From Bathymodiolus brooksi (taxonomy: Eukaryota > Mollusca > Bivalvia > Mytilida > Modiolidae): a stretch of 64,000 bases of DNA. Both the position numbers and the translations under genes were made by a program. Shown in pieces: positions 10,553 to 21,689 of this stretch (position 1 is the stretch's first letter; the number at the start of each line of letters is the position of its first letter). The notes beneath the pieces are model-generated. The model was not told where the DNA came from and ran no database searches. It worked only from the letters and a program-made list of their open reading frames with translations. Where the stretch lies: positions 39,888,397 to 39,952,396 of the forward strand of contig OY804579.1 in NCBI GenBank assembly GCA_963680875.1. The letters run 5' to 3'.

Positions 10553-10961
10553 CAATGGAGGCGAATTTGCGCAGGTTATTGTTTATTGCTGTTTATCTTT
10601 ATTGCCATTTGAGATCCAAATATAAGAGGCAGACCATTGGGATACCATTAATCGGCTTAAACATTGTAACATTTTTGTACTTGTCCCAATACAAGCCAGG
10701 CTGACTTTCGTCAACAAATGTCGTAGTTTTTTTGTGTAGTTTTTAATGTAATTCAAAAATTTCAACCACAAAAATGCTCGTTATACCTGTATTTTATATT
10801 AGTACTTTATGATTAAGGGCTTCCCGGATTAGGGAAGAAGATCAATGAAAAGAGACTTTAATGAAAATAATAATAATAATAAAATAAATTACAATTAATA
10901 ATATCTGTAAATTAATCTTAACCAGTATGTCCTTACCGTTTGTTAATTTTGATCATAGGGG
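10553..10961. other. Intergenic, no gene seen
   Basis: Short ORFs on both strands have no family features. A short (AAT)n run lies near 10865-10882. Confidence 0.45.
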
Positions 10962-11838
10962 AAAAAAAATCTAAAATCCTATCCAAAACACGTGTTTTAT
11001 GCTCAAAACTTCACATAGATGTTTATATTTGCATGTTCTATCGGTTTTGCAAAAAAATCTAAATCCTCTCCAAAACACGTGTTTTATGCTCAAAACTTCA
11101 CATAGATGTTTATATTTGCATGTTCTATCGGTTTTGCAAAAAAAATCTAAAATCCTCTCCAAAACACGTGTTTTATGCTCAAAACTTCACATTGATGTTT
11201 ATATTTGCATGTTCTATCGGTTTTGAAAAAAAATCTAAATCCTCTCCAAAACACGTGTTTTATGCTCAAAACTTCACATTGATGTTTATATTTGCATGTT
11301 CTATCGGTTTTGAAAAAAAATCTAAATCCTCTCCAAAACACGTGTTTTATGCTCAAAACTTCACATTGATGTTTATATTTGCATGTTCTATCGGTTTTGA
11401 AAAAAAATCTAAATCCTCTCCAAAACACGTGTTTTATGCTCAAAACTTCACATAGATGTTTATATTTGCATGTTCTATCGGTTTTGAAAAAAAATCTAAA
11501 TCCTCTCCAAAACACGTGTTTTATGCTCAAAACTTCACATAGATGTTTATATTTGCATGTTCTATCGGTCTTGAAAAAAAATCTAAATCCTCTCCAAAAC
11601 ACGTGTTTTATGCTCAAAACTTCACATAGATGTTTATATTTGCATGTTCTATCGGTTTTGAAAAAAAATCTAAATCCTCTCCAAAACACGTGCTTTATGC
11701 TCAAAACTTCACATAGATGTTTATATTTGCATGTTCTATCGGTCTTGAAAAAAAATCTAAATCCTCTCCAAAACACCTGTTTTATGCTCAAAACTTCATT
11801 ATAGATGTTTATATTTGCATGTTATATCGGTCTTGAAA
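10962..11838. repeat. 87-bp tandem array, 10 copies
   Basis: The string 'ccaaaacacgtgttttatgc' recurs at intervals of 87 bp (89 once, where the A-tract and 'ctaaaatcc' are longer). Each unit also has 'aacttcacat(a/t)gatg', 'tttgcatgttctatcggt' and an A-tract. The palindrome AAAACACGTGTTTT is intact in eight units; 11682 has CACGTGCTTT and the last has CACCTG. Because 87 is divisible by three, repetitive ORFs run through both strands; they are artefacts of the array. Confidence 0.95.
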
Positions 11839-13283
11839 AATCCTACTGGTTTATTACATTATATAATTAGTTAATATCTTTCAAGTTTTCGGGTTTGTAT
11901 ATTACTTACAGGTGGTGTGGGAAACAATTGAGTGATCGCATTTTTTTTTCCAATAAGAGGGGAGGTTTGAGCCCATAAACCTAATTTAATCCCGTTACTT
12001 TTCACTGAAGTGATCGCACCGAGTGAGTGTATATTAATGCTAGGCGGTTACGATTTTGCCTTTGTTTATACTATTTTTCCATTTAAGTCTGGAATCTTCC
12101 TGATAGTGCGATGTTTTTGATTTTGTTTGTTTATTTATTTGTTTGTTTTTTTGTGCTGTTTTTTTTTTTTTTTTTTTTTGGTTCCGTTTGTTTTTTGTTT
12201 TGTTTTGTTTTTTATTTGGTTTTTTTTTTTGTTTTTTTTTTGGTTTTTTGTTTGGTTTTTTTCCCTTCATTGTGGAATTATTGTAAAGGAAGTAGAATAG
12301 GGAAAAAAGTTTCTAAAACCACTGCAGGATATCAATTAAGGATGTATACTTCAAACAATGTTATCTACGTTTTTTAATTAGCCATCTTTTACAACAACAA
12401 GATGAAAAGACTGTGCATGCTGTTGACGAATGATGGAAATGACAGAAATTTAAGCGCAATAAACACTCCCTGTACTCAATGACGTCGTTAAATCCAAAGC
12501 AAAATATTTAAAAGAATATATAAAAAGTAAGGTTTTAATAATTAACCGTATTTTGTCTGTAATTTTATTACTTTATACCCAATATTACTAAAGATACAAT
12601 TAACTTTAATATGTTATCGTGATTAGGACAGTCATAAACTGTAAAAGACATTAAAAAAAACCTACTAGTGATGACATATCTCGTTAGATGTTTTACTGTT
12701 ATATATACAAAATGTGCATGTAGGATAGTATTACCAATAGGTTTTACCAAACATGTAAATCTGATTTAACGTAACCAATATTCTATTTTTTGTCAATCTT
12801 GGCTTTTATTACCTTTTATAGTCGACATTTGCATTTTGTGAGACATTTTAGGAGAATATTTCAGCTATATCGTTGCGGTAAAGTACATTAATTAAAAAGT
12901 ATATACATTTTGTAAATTCTTTGAAAAAGTCAGATTTATTTGTACGAGCTTTAGAAATATGTTGTAAAACGAACCTTTGGCGAGATTTTCTGACACATTT
13001 TGCAGCGAGTGCAAATAGATATTATTCTACAATGTCAAAAAGTCCAAACCAATGGTCAAATTTTACTAAAAACAACAAAGACATGCGTTGCTCTAATCGA
13101 TTTTCAAGAGGGTCCTCAAACACGTCCGCGCTTATATTGCTACCGCTATACCGTACGCTCTGCATTACTAAGACCATGACTATATAAATATTGAGTTATT
13201 TGACCATCTATTAGCACTCAAAATCACTCGATTGTAGAATAAATACATAATAACAAGTAACACGGGCTCTATAATGAACTGCT
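11839..13283. other. Intergenic with a T-rich tract and a SINE scrap
   Basis: Includes the T-rich low-complexity segment 12109-12266 and a minimal SINE core fragment at about 12846-12885 ('atatttcagctatatcg'). No supported gene. Confidence 0.5.
12109..12266. repeat. T/G low-complexity tract
   Basis: Runs of T broken by single G, C or A, including about 21 consecutive T around 12159-12179. The ORFs read from it (poly-Phe on plus, poly-Lys on minus) are not genes. Confidence 0.9.
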
Positions 13284-13440
13284 AATGGTGGATGAAACTG
13301 TAGTATCCAGAGCTAATCATCGACCTATTACAAGTTACTGACTACCTTAATCATATTAAGTCATAGCAAGTACATTTCACCATGGGCGAAAATAGAACCC
13401 ACAACTTTAAGACGTACATTTTATCTAATAGTGCTTGTTG
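13284..13440 (-). mobile_element. Old, diverged SINE-A
   Basis: Follows the SINE-A order with many changes: 'ggtggatgaaactgtagta', 'tcgacctattacaagttac', 'accatgggcgaaaatagaac', 'cacaactttaag'. Tail and head are no longer recognisable. Confidence 0.55.
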
Positions 13441-13465
13441 AATCTATGTTTGTGTTACAACAACA

Positions 13466-13657
13466 GGGTCAACATTACTGGTTAACTGACAGTGTCATGT
13501 GATGGGTCGATATTACATGTTGACTGACACTGTCACGTGTTGAGTCGACCTTGGTGGTTGACTGCCAGTGTCACGTGCTGGGTCAACAATACTGGTTGAC
13601 TGACACTGTCACGTGTTGGGTCGACCTTGCTGGTTGAATGTCAGTACCGTGGCCTCG
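13466..13657. repeat. 38-bp tandem array, 5 copies
   Basis: 'gggtc(a/g)a' starts at 13466, 13504, 13542 (gagtc), 13580 and 13618, an exact 38-bp period. Unit consensus includes 'ggttgactgacactgtcac' and, in most copies, CACGTG. Confidence 0.85.
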
Positions 13658-14127
13658 ATCGACATTACTAGTTCATTGCCTTTGCCATCTCAAATTCTAT
13701 GCACCGACCTTTGTATAACAAGGACATACATCTTGATAGAACAAGTTTTATATACAACTGTCATCATGTTTTGCTCATTGACCTGGTATTTTAACTGTCG
13801 TTCTAATGTGACATATGTTCATCTATTTCATACTTAATGCACATTATTATGTTTATCGACTGTCTTTCTCTTATTTACTACAGGCGAATAACAATACGTA
13901 CATCATTAGTTAAGATAGAAAACACGGAAAACCCATTATGTAAGTAATATGTATAATTCTTATTGTCAGGCAATGAAGACCGATTTAGGAAATTGATAAA
14001 TAGAAGACTAAATGGTTGAATACAAATATGGATGCTTGTAGTAAATCATGTCTTCGACACACTATGTAAAAATAGAAAAAACAAACATGACCAAAATAAA
14101 AAAAATACAACTGTCAAGCTGCTACAT
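13658..14127. other. Intergenic, no gene seen
   Basis: No supported gene; unique-looking AT-rich DNA. Confidence 0.45.
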
Positions 14128-14275
14128 GTACTGAAGACAACAGAAACCGCCAGATGTTTCACGTATTGAAGACAACATAAACCGCCAGATGTTTCACGTA
14201 TTGAAGACAACATAAACCGCCAGATGTTGAACGCACTGAACACAATACAAACAACAAGATGCTACGTGAACTGTT
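14128..14275. repeat. Old 35-bp tandem array, about 4 copies
   Basis: 'gaagacaaca(g/t)aaaccgcc' starts at 14133, 14168 and 14203, with a diverged copy at 14238: a 35-bp period. The first half of the unit resembles 'gaaaacgacgtaaaccacc' of the large 35-bp array beginning at 14366, which has the same period. A SINE-A 3' core lies between the two arrays. Confidence 0.75.
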
Positions 14276-14283
14276 TGTTTGTT

Positions 14284-14390
14284 TGATGGTGCTTAACGCC
14301 ACTTTCAACATTATTTCAGTTATATCGTGGCGGTCAGTTTGGTGGAGGAACCGGATGACCCTGAGTAAACCACCGACCTGCCGCAAGTCT
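14284..14390 (-). mobile_element. SINE-A 3' core running into a tandem array
   Basis: Plus-strand order is 'gatggtgcttaacgccac', 'atttcagttatatcgtggcg', 'gtggaggaaccggatgacc', then 'aaaccaccgacctgccgcaa'. From that last block the sequence passes directly into the 35-bp array, so the array starts inside the SINE. Confidence 0.8.
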
Positions 14391-15768
14391 GAAAACGACG
14401 TAAACCTCCGACCTACCGCAAGTCTGAAAACGACGTAAACCACCGACCTGCCGCAAGTCTGAAAACGACGTAAATCACCGACCTACCGCAAGTCTGAAAA
14501 CGACGTAAATCACCGACCTACCGCAAGTCTGAAAACGACGTAAATCACCGACCTCCCGCAAGTCTGAAAACGACGTAAACCATCGACCTGCCGCAAGTCT
14601 GAAAACGACGTAAATCATCGATCTGTCGCAAGTCTATAAACGACGTAGACCACCGACTTGTCACAAGTCTGAAAACGACATAAACTACCGACCTGTCACA
14701 AGTCTGAAAACGACGTAAACCACCGACCTGTCACAAGTCTGAAAACGACGTAAACCACCGACCTGCCACAAGTCTGAAAACGACGTAAATCACCGACCTG
14801 CCGCAAGTCTGAAAGCGACGTAAATCACCGACCTGCCACAAGTCTGAAAACGACGTAAACCTCCGACCTGTCACAAGTCTGAAAACGATGTAAACCACCG
14901 ACCTGTCACAAGTCTGAAAACGACGTAAGCCACCGACCTGTCACAAGTCTGAAAACGACGTAAGCCACCGACCTACCGCAAGTCTGAAAACGACGTAAAC
15001 CTCCGACCTGCTGCAAGTCTGAAAACGACGTAAACCACCGACCTGTCACAAATCTGAAAACGACGTAAACCACCGACCTGTCACAAGTCTGAAAACGACG
15101 TAAACCACCGACCTACAGCAAGTCTGAAAACGACTTAAACCACCGACCTGCCGCAAGTCTGAAGACGTAATCCACCAACCTGTCACAAGTCTGAAAACGA
15201 CGTAAACCACCGACCTACCGCAAGTCTGGAAACGACGTAAACCACCGACCTGTCACAAGTCTGAAAACGATGTAAACCACCGACCTGTCACAAGTCTGAA
15301 AACGACGTAAACCACCGACCTGCTGCAAATCTGAAAACGACGTAAACCACCGACCTGTCACAAGTCTGAAAACGACGTAAACCACCGACCTGCTGCAAGT
15401 CTGAAAACGACGTAAACCACCGACCTGTCACAAGTCTGAAAACGACGTAAACCACCGACCTGTCACAAGTCTGAAAACGACGTAAACCACAGACCTACCG
15501 CAAGTCTGAAAACGACCTAAACCACCGACCTGCCGCAAGTCTGAAGACGTAATCCACCAACCTGTCACAAGTCTGAAAACGACGTAAACCACCGACCTAC
15601 CGCAAGTCTGGAAACGATGTAAACCACCGACCTGTCACAAGTCTGAAAACAACGTAAATTACCGACCTGCCGCAAGTCTGAATACGACGTAAACCACCGA
15701 CCTGCCGCAAGTCTGAAAACGACGTAAACCACCGACCTGTCACAAGTCTGAAAACGACGTAAACCACA
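14366..15768. repeat. 35-bp tandem array derived from SINE-A, about 40 copies
   Basis: Unit consensus: 'taaaccaccgacctg(t/c)c' + '(a/g)caagtctgaaaacgacg'. About 25 of 35 bases match the SINE-A segment 'aaaccaccgacctgtcgcaa' + 'gtc'. Variation concentrates in tcaca/ccgca/accgca/tgca. Two 32-bp short units ('gaagacgtaatccaccaacc') at 15161 and 15543 sit in matching contexts 382 bp apart, showing a block duplication within the array. Confidence 0.95.
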
Positions 15769-15809
15769 ATGTGATTTTCGATGCACAATACATGTATATG
15801 AAAACATTT

Positions 15810-16010
15810 TTCTAGTGGAGCAGGAACTGCCAACCCTTCCGGAGCACCTGAGTTCACCCGCGGTTTTTAGTGGGGTTCGTGTTACTCGATCTTTAGTTTT
15901 ATATGTATGTTTTGTAGATCGTTGTTTGTCCTTTTGTACTTTTTCTTTTGGCCATTGTGTTGTTGTCTGTTCTTATTCGATATACGGATTCTGATTATAC
16001 TTAACATGTG
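15810..16010 (+). repeat. Dispersed repeat R2, partial
   Basis: 'ctagtggagcaggaactgc', 'ccttccggagcacctgag', 'agtggggttcgtgttactcg', 'atctttagttttatatgt', 'ttttggccattgtgttgtt'. It begins 40 bp after the 35-bp array ends. Confidence 0.75.
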
Positions 16011-16075
16011 CTATAAATATATATGCTACATATACTACAGAAATTATTGTATTATAAACAATCCAACCCTTTCCT

Positions 16076-16315
16076 CATTCATGACTTACCCCCGGGTTTG
16101 TAATAAGAGTAACATGTGGAAAAGGAACTGCTTACCCGGAGCATCTAAGTTCACCTCCGGTTTTTAGTAATGTTCGTGTTACTCGAGCGTTAGATTTCTG
16201 TGTAGCGTTTTGTAGATCCTTGCTTGTCCATTTGTCCTTTTTCTTTTGTCCATTGTGTTGTCTGTCCTTCTTCGATTTACAGTTTCTGATTACCCCTTTG
16301 ATATCTTCCAAGCTT
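16076..16315 (+). repeat. Dispersed repeat R2, near full length
   Basis: From 'cattcatgacttaccccc' through 'gttcgtgttactcgagcg', 'tttctgtgtagcgttttgta', 'gtccattgtgttgtctgtc' to 'gattacccctttgatatctt'. The terminal 'gatatcttcc' matches the start of the 48-bp satellite unit at 42581. Confidence 0.8.
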
Positions 16316-16361
16316 TTCTAGTTCTTACCTATCACATATGTACAGTTTAAATCGGTAAATA

Positions 16362-16490
16362 AGGGTAATAACAAAATTACCGAACTCCGAACAATCTTAC
16401 AAAGGGAAAGTCAAAACTCATAATTATATAAACAGACAAAATCAGTCAACAACCGGAAAACTGTGAGAACCGTAATGACCCAGATTGTTC
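16362..16490 (-). repeat. Dispersed repeat R4, partial
   Basis: Reverse complement of the R4 segment at 26540-26665: 'aagggtaataacaaaattac', 'cgaactccgaacaatc', 'aaagggaaagtcaaaactca', 'caaccggaaaactgtgag'. Confidence 0.75.
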
Positions 16491-17784
16491 AGCCAATCAA
16501 AAAGCCCGTTAAAACTCTCTCAATTTTCATGTCTATGGCGTTTGTCAAGGATGCAAATGGGATTTCTTTCAAAAACAGACTTAAAGGACATATAAATTGG
16601 CGTAAGGTAAGAAATTTTATCATAATTTGAATGGATGAAAGTATTTGGCTAGTCAAAATGACTCGTTTACGCATGAGAAAGTCTGTACACAGATGGGAAG
16701 TGGTCAACCCAGCGTTTGTACGACTTCGGATTTTCACGCCGTTTTGTTTTGGTTCGTGTATGATACCTCAGCAGTTCGGAGGCCTACATTAACAATTGGG
16801 GTCTCTTTGGAAAGGAAAATTACTTGACTTTCGACTGGTGGAAAAAAAAATTGAAAATATTAAGGCGTTCCGAAGTTACGATCAATTTAACACGACGACT
16901 TAAAAAAATGGAAGCAAGTGAGTTCGCCCCCTTGTAGTATTATATAGTATTTTTTTTTATTTTTTTTTTTCGGACGCACCTAACCCCTGTGTATCGAACT
17001 GGACAAATACCGGGAACTGTTCGTGACACAATCATACGTGTGAATATACACAAAAGAAAACCATTGCATAAAACAGGCATTTGTGAACAACAAAGCCAAA
17101 TTAAAGGGATATAAGTTTTAGGTCAGTAGTTTTGCTATATTAAGAAAAAGGTATTTCAGATGTGCATTGCACAAACCTTAATTAAATTTAAGTGTAAATT
17201 AAAACTTTCAGGGCAATCTAAATTTAACTTGAATTGTACATGAAATTATTCTACACTTAAGGTTTAATTAAGTCTTAAATTTAATTGAGGTCTGTACAAA
17301 CCCAGTCCAGATCACTATACCACAATATGTTGTGGTCAAGTCTACATGTACTTAAACTTGCTTCTCGAATTAAACTTCTTTAATTAAAGTTTTACGCATA
17401 ATCTTTACTAAATTACAAAATACAATGACATGTGGTAATTTTATCTGTATGAAAAGGAAAAATACCAAGAATGTATAGCATGTTAAATACTCAAAGTTGC
17501 CAGTATAAATTCAATATGATTATATATAACAGAGAATGTGCTCTAATCTAAATACTTTTGTGTTTTTCTGCGACGCAAATGCAGAAATTGAACATGTCAT
17601 TGCGGGATATTCTTACAGACAAATTGGTAATTAGTGGTTGTCTCTCATTCTAGAAGGCACGTCGTGACATAGAATATAGAGGAAAAGTGTGTCTCCTCAC
17701 AATCCTGATTATGTCATATAGCAAAACAGACTAATGCATTTTCGCTGTCCAGAACATCTGATTTAAATAATAAAAGCGTATGCA
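16491..17784. other. Intergenic, no gene seen
   Basis: A T-rich run at 16950-16970 and AT-rich DNA; no supported gene. The ORF at 16645-16827 has no family features. Confidence 0.45.
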
Positions 17785-17925
17785 TCTAATTTAGTACGTT
17801 TCTGGAATAACTTTCATCAGGTAGTTTCTTATTCAAAATATTAGAAAGTCACATAATCTAAGTCTTGGGATCAACGTAGGATATAAAAAATAGACTAAGA
17901 TTACATATGCTTGAGGAAGATTTAT
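17785..17925 (-). repeat. Degenerate R5 copy
   Basis: Reads 'gtttctggaataactttcat', 'caggtagtttc', 'agtcttgggatcaacg' and 'acatatgcttgagga', the minus-strand R5 order. A second scrap lies at about 18098-18230. Confidence 0.5.
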
Positions 17926-18300
17926 CTTTTTAATTTCAATAAATTACATTATTCATTGTAATTTACTATAATTTCTAACATGAATATATCTAATAAACCA
18001 TGTCAGTGCAGAACCACCCACTACTAGGCAGATGATTCCCTCATGTATTATTAGTCCACCAACAAAGGTGTTAACCATGTGATAGTACTGAAAACGTCGA
18101 CATTTAAGTTTTAGTGCATCAGGTAGGCTGATAAAAGATTAGGAAACCAAATAATTTAAGTCTTTGGGAGATGTAAACCAACCAGCCTCAACAGGAATAA
18201 AAAAAAACGGTTTTGGTTACCTAAGACGGGAATATTTTACCTTAGTTTTCATATATTACTATATATACATGTAAGAACTATAAATATCAAATGTACCTGT
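17926..18300. other. Intergenic with an R5 scrap
   Basis: 'aaataatttaagtctttggg' near 18149 resembles the R5 5' part. No gene seen. Confidence 0.4.
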
Positions 18301-18523
18301 GTCGTGTTCGTTAACGTATGATAGCTGGATTTACACCTACCTGCACAGTCAGTGCCTATCACCATTAAAGTTGTGAGTTCGAACCCCGTTCGTGGCGAGA
18401 TGTACTCGATAAAACATTATGTGATCAAGTTTATCAGTGATTTGCGACAGCTCGGTGGTTTCATCCGGGTACTCCGGTTTCCTCCACCAATAAAACTGAC
18501 TGCCACGATATAACTGAAATATT
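18301..18523 (+). mobile_element. SINE-A, near full length, tail lost
   Basis: Head remnants 'gtcgtgttcgttaacgtatg', intact B-box-like 'gagttcgaaccccg', 'acattatgtgatcaag', 'gactgccacgatataactg'. It ends abruptly at 'aaatattgta' before the 'gcgttaaac' block. Confidence 0.8.
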
Positions 18524-19224
18524 GTATTTTGCCTTTCGAGATATAGAAGACAGATATAAAGCATATAAATAAGACATTCAGGCATATTACAAAACATGGA
18601 CATAGAAATATACATATGAACTAGTTTCGAGACAGTCTCGTGCAATTAGATGAAAGAATCGTCAAATCATGCATGAATAATCAGTTTCTAATTTAAACAA
18701 AAGAAGCAAAAAGCAACGCACTTACCGAATGTCAACAACTTGTCTCCTTATATATTCACTATGTTAACAAAAATGAATTAGCAGGATAAATCCAATTTGA
18801 ATGTTCGGTGTATTCGTTTGATTAAGATAAAAGTTTCGTTTGATTAAGTAGACACTAATTTTTTTTTCATGTCTTCATTGAATAAAACTATGTATATAAT
18901 ATCATTTAAGTTCATTTTGTATTAATTTATGTATGTATTGGAAAAGGCGTTTATAAATTGAGAAACTTGTATCTTATCCAATTATTTATTGGGCAATAAA
19001 ATATGTTTAAAGTAAAGATCTATCTGTCTTGGCATTGACATTGATGGTTGGTTATACACCTGAACTAATGTGACCCATAATAACATATCAATACATTCTG
19101 TTTTAAATATAAATTTTAAGCAATTTGTAAAATTTTACCTTCATTCCATTAATTTAAACATATTTTATTTGCTAAATATAACGAATTGAGATCGGACACA
19201 AGTTTCCCAACTTGTGAAGTCAAA
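18524..19224. other. Intergenic, no gene seen
   Basis: AT-rich DNA without a supported gene or recognised repeat. Confidence 0.5.
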
Positions 19225-19425
19225 ATAATAATTTATAAAAACGTAGATATCAAATTTAGTGCACACGACGCGTTTCTGGAATAACCTTTATCAGATACGC
19301 TCAAAATCGAGATTGGAAAGTCAAATAATTTAAAGTTTTTGGGAGCAATAAAACCAAAGGGACTAAACAGGATAGCCAAAATCGGCTAAAATCACATGTG
19401 CATGAGGGAGGAGAACCTTATTAAA
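19225..19425 (-). repeat. Dispersed repeat R5, long copy
   Basis: Reverse-oriented and well preserved: 'aaaacgtagatatcaaattt', 'cacacgacgcgtttctgg', 'aaaccaaagggactaaacag', 'gatagccaaaatcggc', 'catgagggaggagaacc'. Same extent as the copy at 33215. Confidence 0.75.
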
Positions 19426-19874
19426 AAAAATTAATAATTACATTATTTAGGATATTTATGATATATGTTAGCATGTGCAAATGAAATGATATAATATGCA
19501 TATAAATAAACAGAATGATTAACTACCAATAGATATAATGTATTCCATATATGATCAATGACTATGTCTAATGATATGTTAATGGACACCATGTTGTAAT
19601 GTTATGAAATTATAAGTAAATTGATAAGTGTTTTGTTGGGCACCGATTGACATTTCATGATCTATAATAATTCTTTATTCCATAAGCAAATACAACTTAT
19701 AGGATTTACAATACAAGTACATTTTACATTATACAACATTAGACAATTATAGCCATTACAATATAATATGATATAATATAATATAATATAATATAGTATA
19801 GCGGAGAATGACATACATAATAAAAATAATTTTCAACAGAAATACATGTACATGTATATAAGTTTTACAATCAA

Positions 19875-20690
19875 TTAATTACCGGTCTTACCAATTTTTT
19901 CTGCAATATATAAATATTTTCCTATATTATTTAATTCTTTAGCATTACGTACAGATAGTAACTGTATCAATTTAAAAGTAGACGGGTTTCTATAATAATA
20001 TGTTTTTTTATATTTACATCTAATATCTGTATATCTATCACATTCTAAAATAAAATGGTATTCGTCTTCGACAGATTTTTTATTACACATAGTACACAGA
20101 ACATAGTACATATACGTTCATTTCTGACAATATTAAGATATCTACCAGATTCTATATTTAATACATGAGAATTTATTCTATATCTAGTAATACATGTTTT
20201 ATATAAACTATTTACAGGACGATTTAAATAAAATTGCATATTATGACCAGCATGGATATATTGATACAAATTACATTTTGACGAGTTTTCAAAAAAGGAT
20301 AAACCTTCAGTTATATAGTTATCAATGACTCTTTGTTTAAATTCATTTAAAAATAACTTAGCATCCACAACACTTTGTGACAACCAGACATCGTTAAAAC
20401 CATATCTATATAATATATCGCGAATTTTACATGACCAGTTTAGTTTGTCATTCAGTTTTAAAAAACTAGATTCATACATATCTTCATACAAGTTCTTTAG
20501 AATACAATTATCAGTTTCTAACAACTTCAACCAGTAACAAATCATTCTAATATATCTATTTATATACCATGGCGTTCTAACTAATTCAAAATATACCATA
20601 TGATTAACAGTTGATTTTCTGACTTTTAAAATTCTTTTTAAATATATAGTATAAGTGTAACGTTTCTATGTCCGTTCCCTTGTGAAAGCC
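19875..20690 (-). pseudogene. LINE RT C-terminal region with zinc-binding motif
   Basis: Encodes KSTVNHMVYFELVRTPWYIN and NRYIRMICYWLKLLETDN, a stretch typical of the region after the RT in mollusc LINEs, then about 100 residues of linker. After a frameshift near 20100 comes CTMCNKKSVEDEYHFILECD, a C-x2-C...H-x4-C pattern as in the RT-associated zinc-binding domain (zf-RVT type). The upstream 90 bp (20600-20690) still encode this region in other frames (for example RILKVRKST), confirming decay by indels. Confidence 0.75.
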
Positions 20691-21378
20691 CTATACTTCA
20701 CAGCCGTAATTAACTATACTTGTAACATATGTATCAAAAACAGATATTGGAGTCTCTGTATTAAAAAAATCTTCATGTATTTTACTCAATAAGCTAAAAG
20801 TAGCCTTTTTACCTTGTTCTGACAATGTTTTCTGTGTTACAGTAAATATACCGTTATAATTAAATAACAATCCCAGGTAAACAAATTGATTACATAATTC
20901 TATCATTTTACCTTTAGATACCACTTCTCATTCTCTTTTAATACACCTCTATTACGAAAAACTATTATTTTTGTTTTCAATAAATTTATATATAACCCAT
21001 GTTGTTTCGAACATTTGTTAACAGTGTTAATAATTTTTTGTAATTCAGTTATACTTTCACTAAAAATAACGGTATCATCGGCATACATAAATAGATACAA
21101 ATTTAACATGTTTACATCATATGGCTCAACACCTTGCTTGATCAATTCAATTTCAATTTCATTTACATAGATAGAGTATAAAAACGGTGATAAAGATTCC
21201 CCTTGCATTAATTCAACATTACAAGAAAAAAACTCTGAAAATTCACCATTAGATTTTATTAAAATCAATAGATTATATACCACATTTTAACAATTTTTGC
21301 CATACAATATAATGGGAAACACTATCAAATGCCTTGACATAATCCACAAAACAACAGTATAAGCCCTTCCCTTTACTT
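20691..21378 (-). pseudogene. LINE RT palm domain
   Basis: From 21378 the minus strand encodes SKGKGLYCCFVDYVKAFDSV, RT motif A with its catalytic Asp in F-V-D. A frameshift near 21290 follows. Then come motif B-like QGESLSPFLYSIYVNEIEIE, motif C as LFMYADDTVIFSE with the catalytic YADD, and the next blocks (NLLKTKIIVF). Another shift near 20925 is followed by FVYLGLLFNYNGIFTVTQKT and ISVFDTYVTSIVNYGCEV. Catalytic residues are preserved but the reading frame is not. Confidence 0.85.
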
Positions 21379-21689
21379 AAAATCCACCTGTGATGTAAAT
21401 CTATTGTCTAGACTCTTCATTATTTTCAAGGAATGGAGAGTTATGAATAATGTGGACAGGGGCGGAGTTATTGTTCTCTTTGTACTTTAGATACTATACA
21501 CAGACTTTTTTTTTTTGTTACAAGATTAATAATTAATAAAATTAATAAAGTACAATGGGTGGATTTTAAGTTGGAGAATGTCCTCGTATCTCTCCATTCC
21601 TTAAAAACAATGGGCCTCGGCCCCTTCGGGTCCTCGGCTCCATTATTTTTTAAGGAATGGAGAGTTACTTGGACATTCTCCTATACGTA
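21379..21689. mobile_element. Fold-back/MITE-like insertion inside the LINE
   Basis: Two parts. 21379-21566 is bounded by inverted 'cttaaaatccacc' and 'ggtggattttaag', with TTAA at each edge. 21573-21681 is a hairpin whose arms start 'ggagaatgtcc' and end 'ggacattctcc', with the GC-rich loop region 'gcctcggccccttcgggtcc'. Removing the whole block restores the RT order TKTL-SKGKG, so this is an insertion, not a rearrangement of the LINE. Confidence 0.7.

Noticed and set aside
11120..11804. Repetitive ORFs on both strands
   Set aside because: 87-bp tandem array with a period divisible by three; both strands are open, which is not expected of a gene.
12040..12377. Lys-rich or Phe-rich ORFs
   Set aside because: Low-complexity T-tract.
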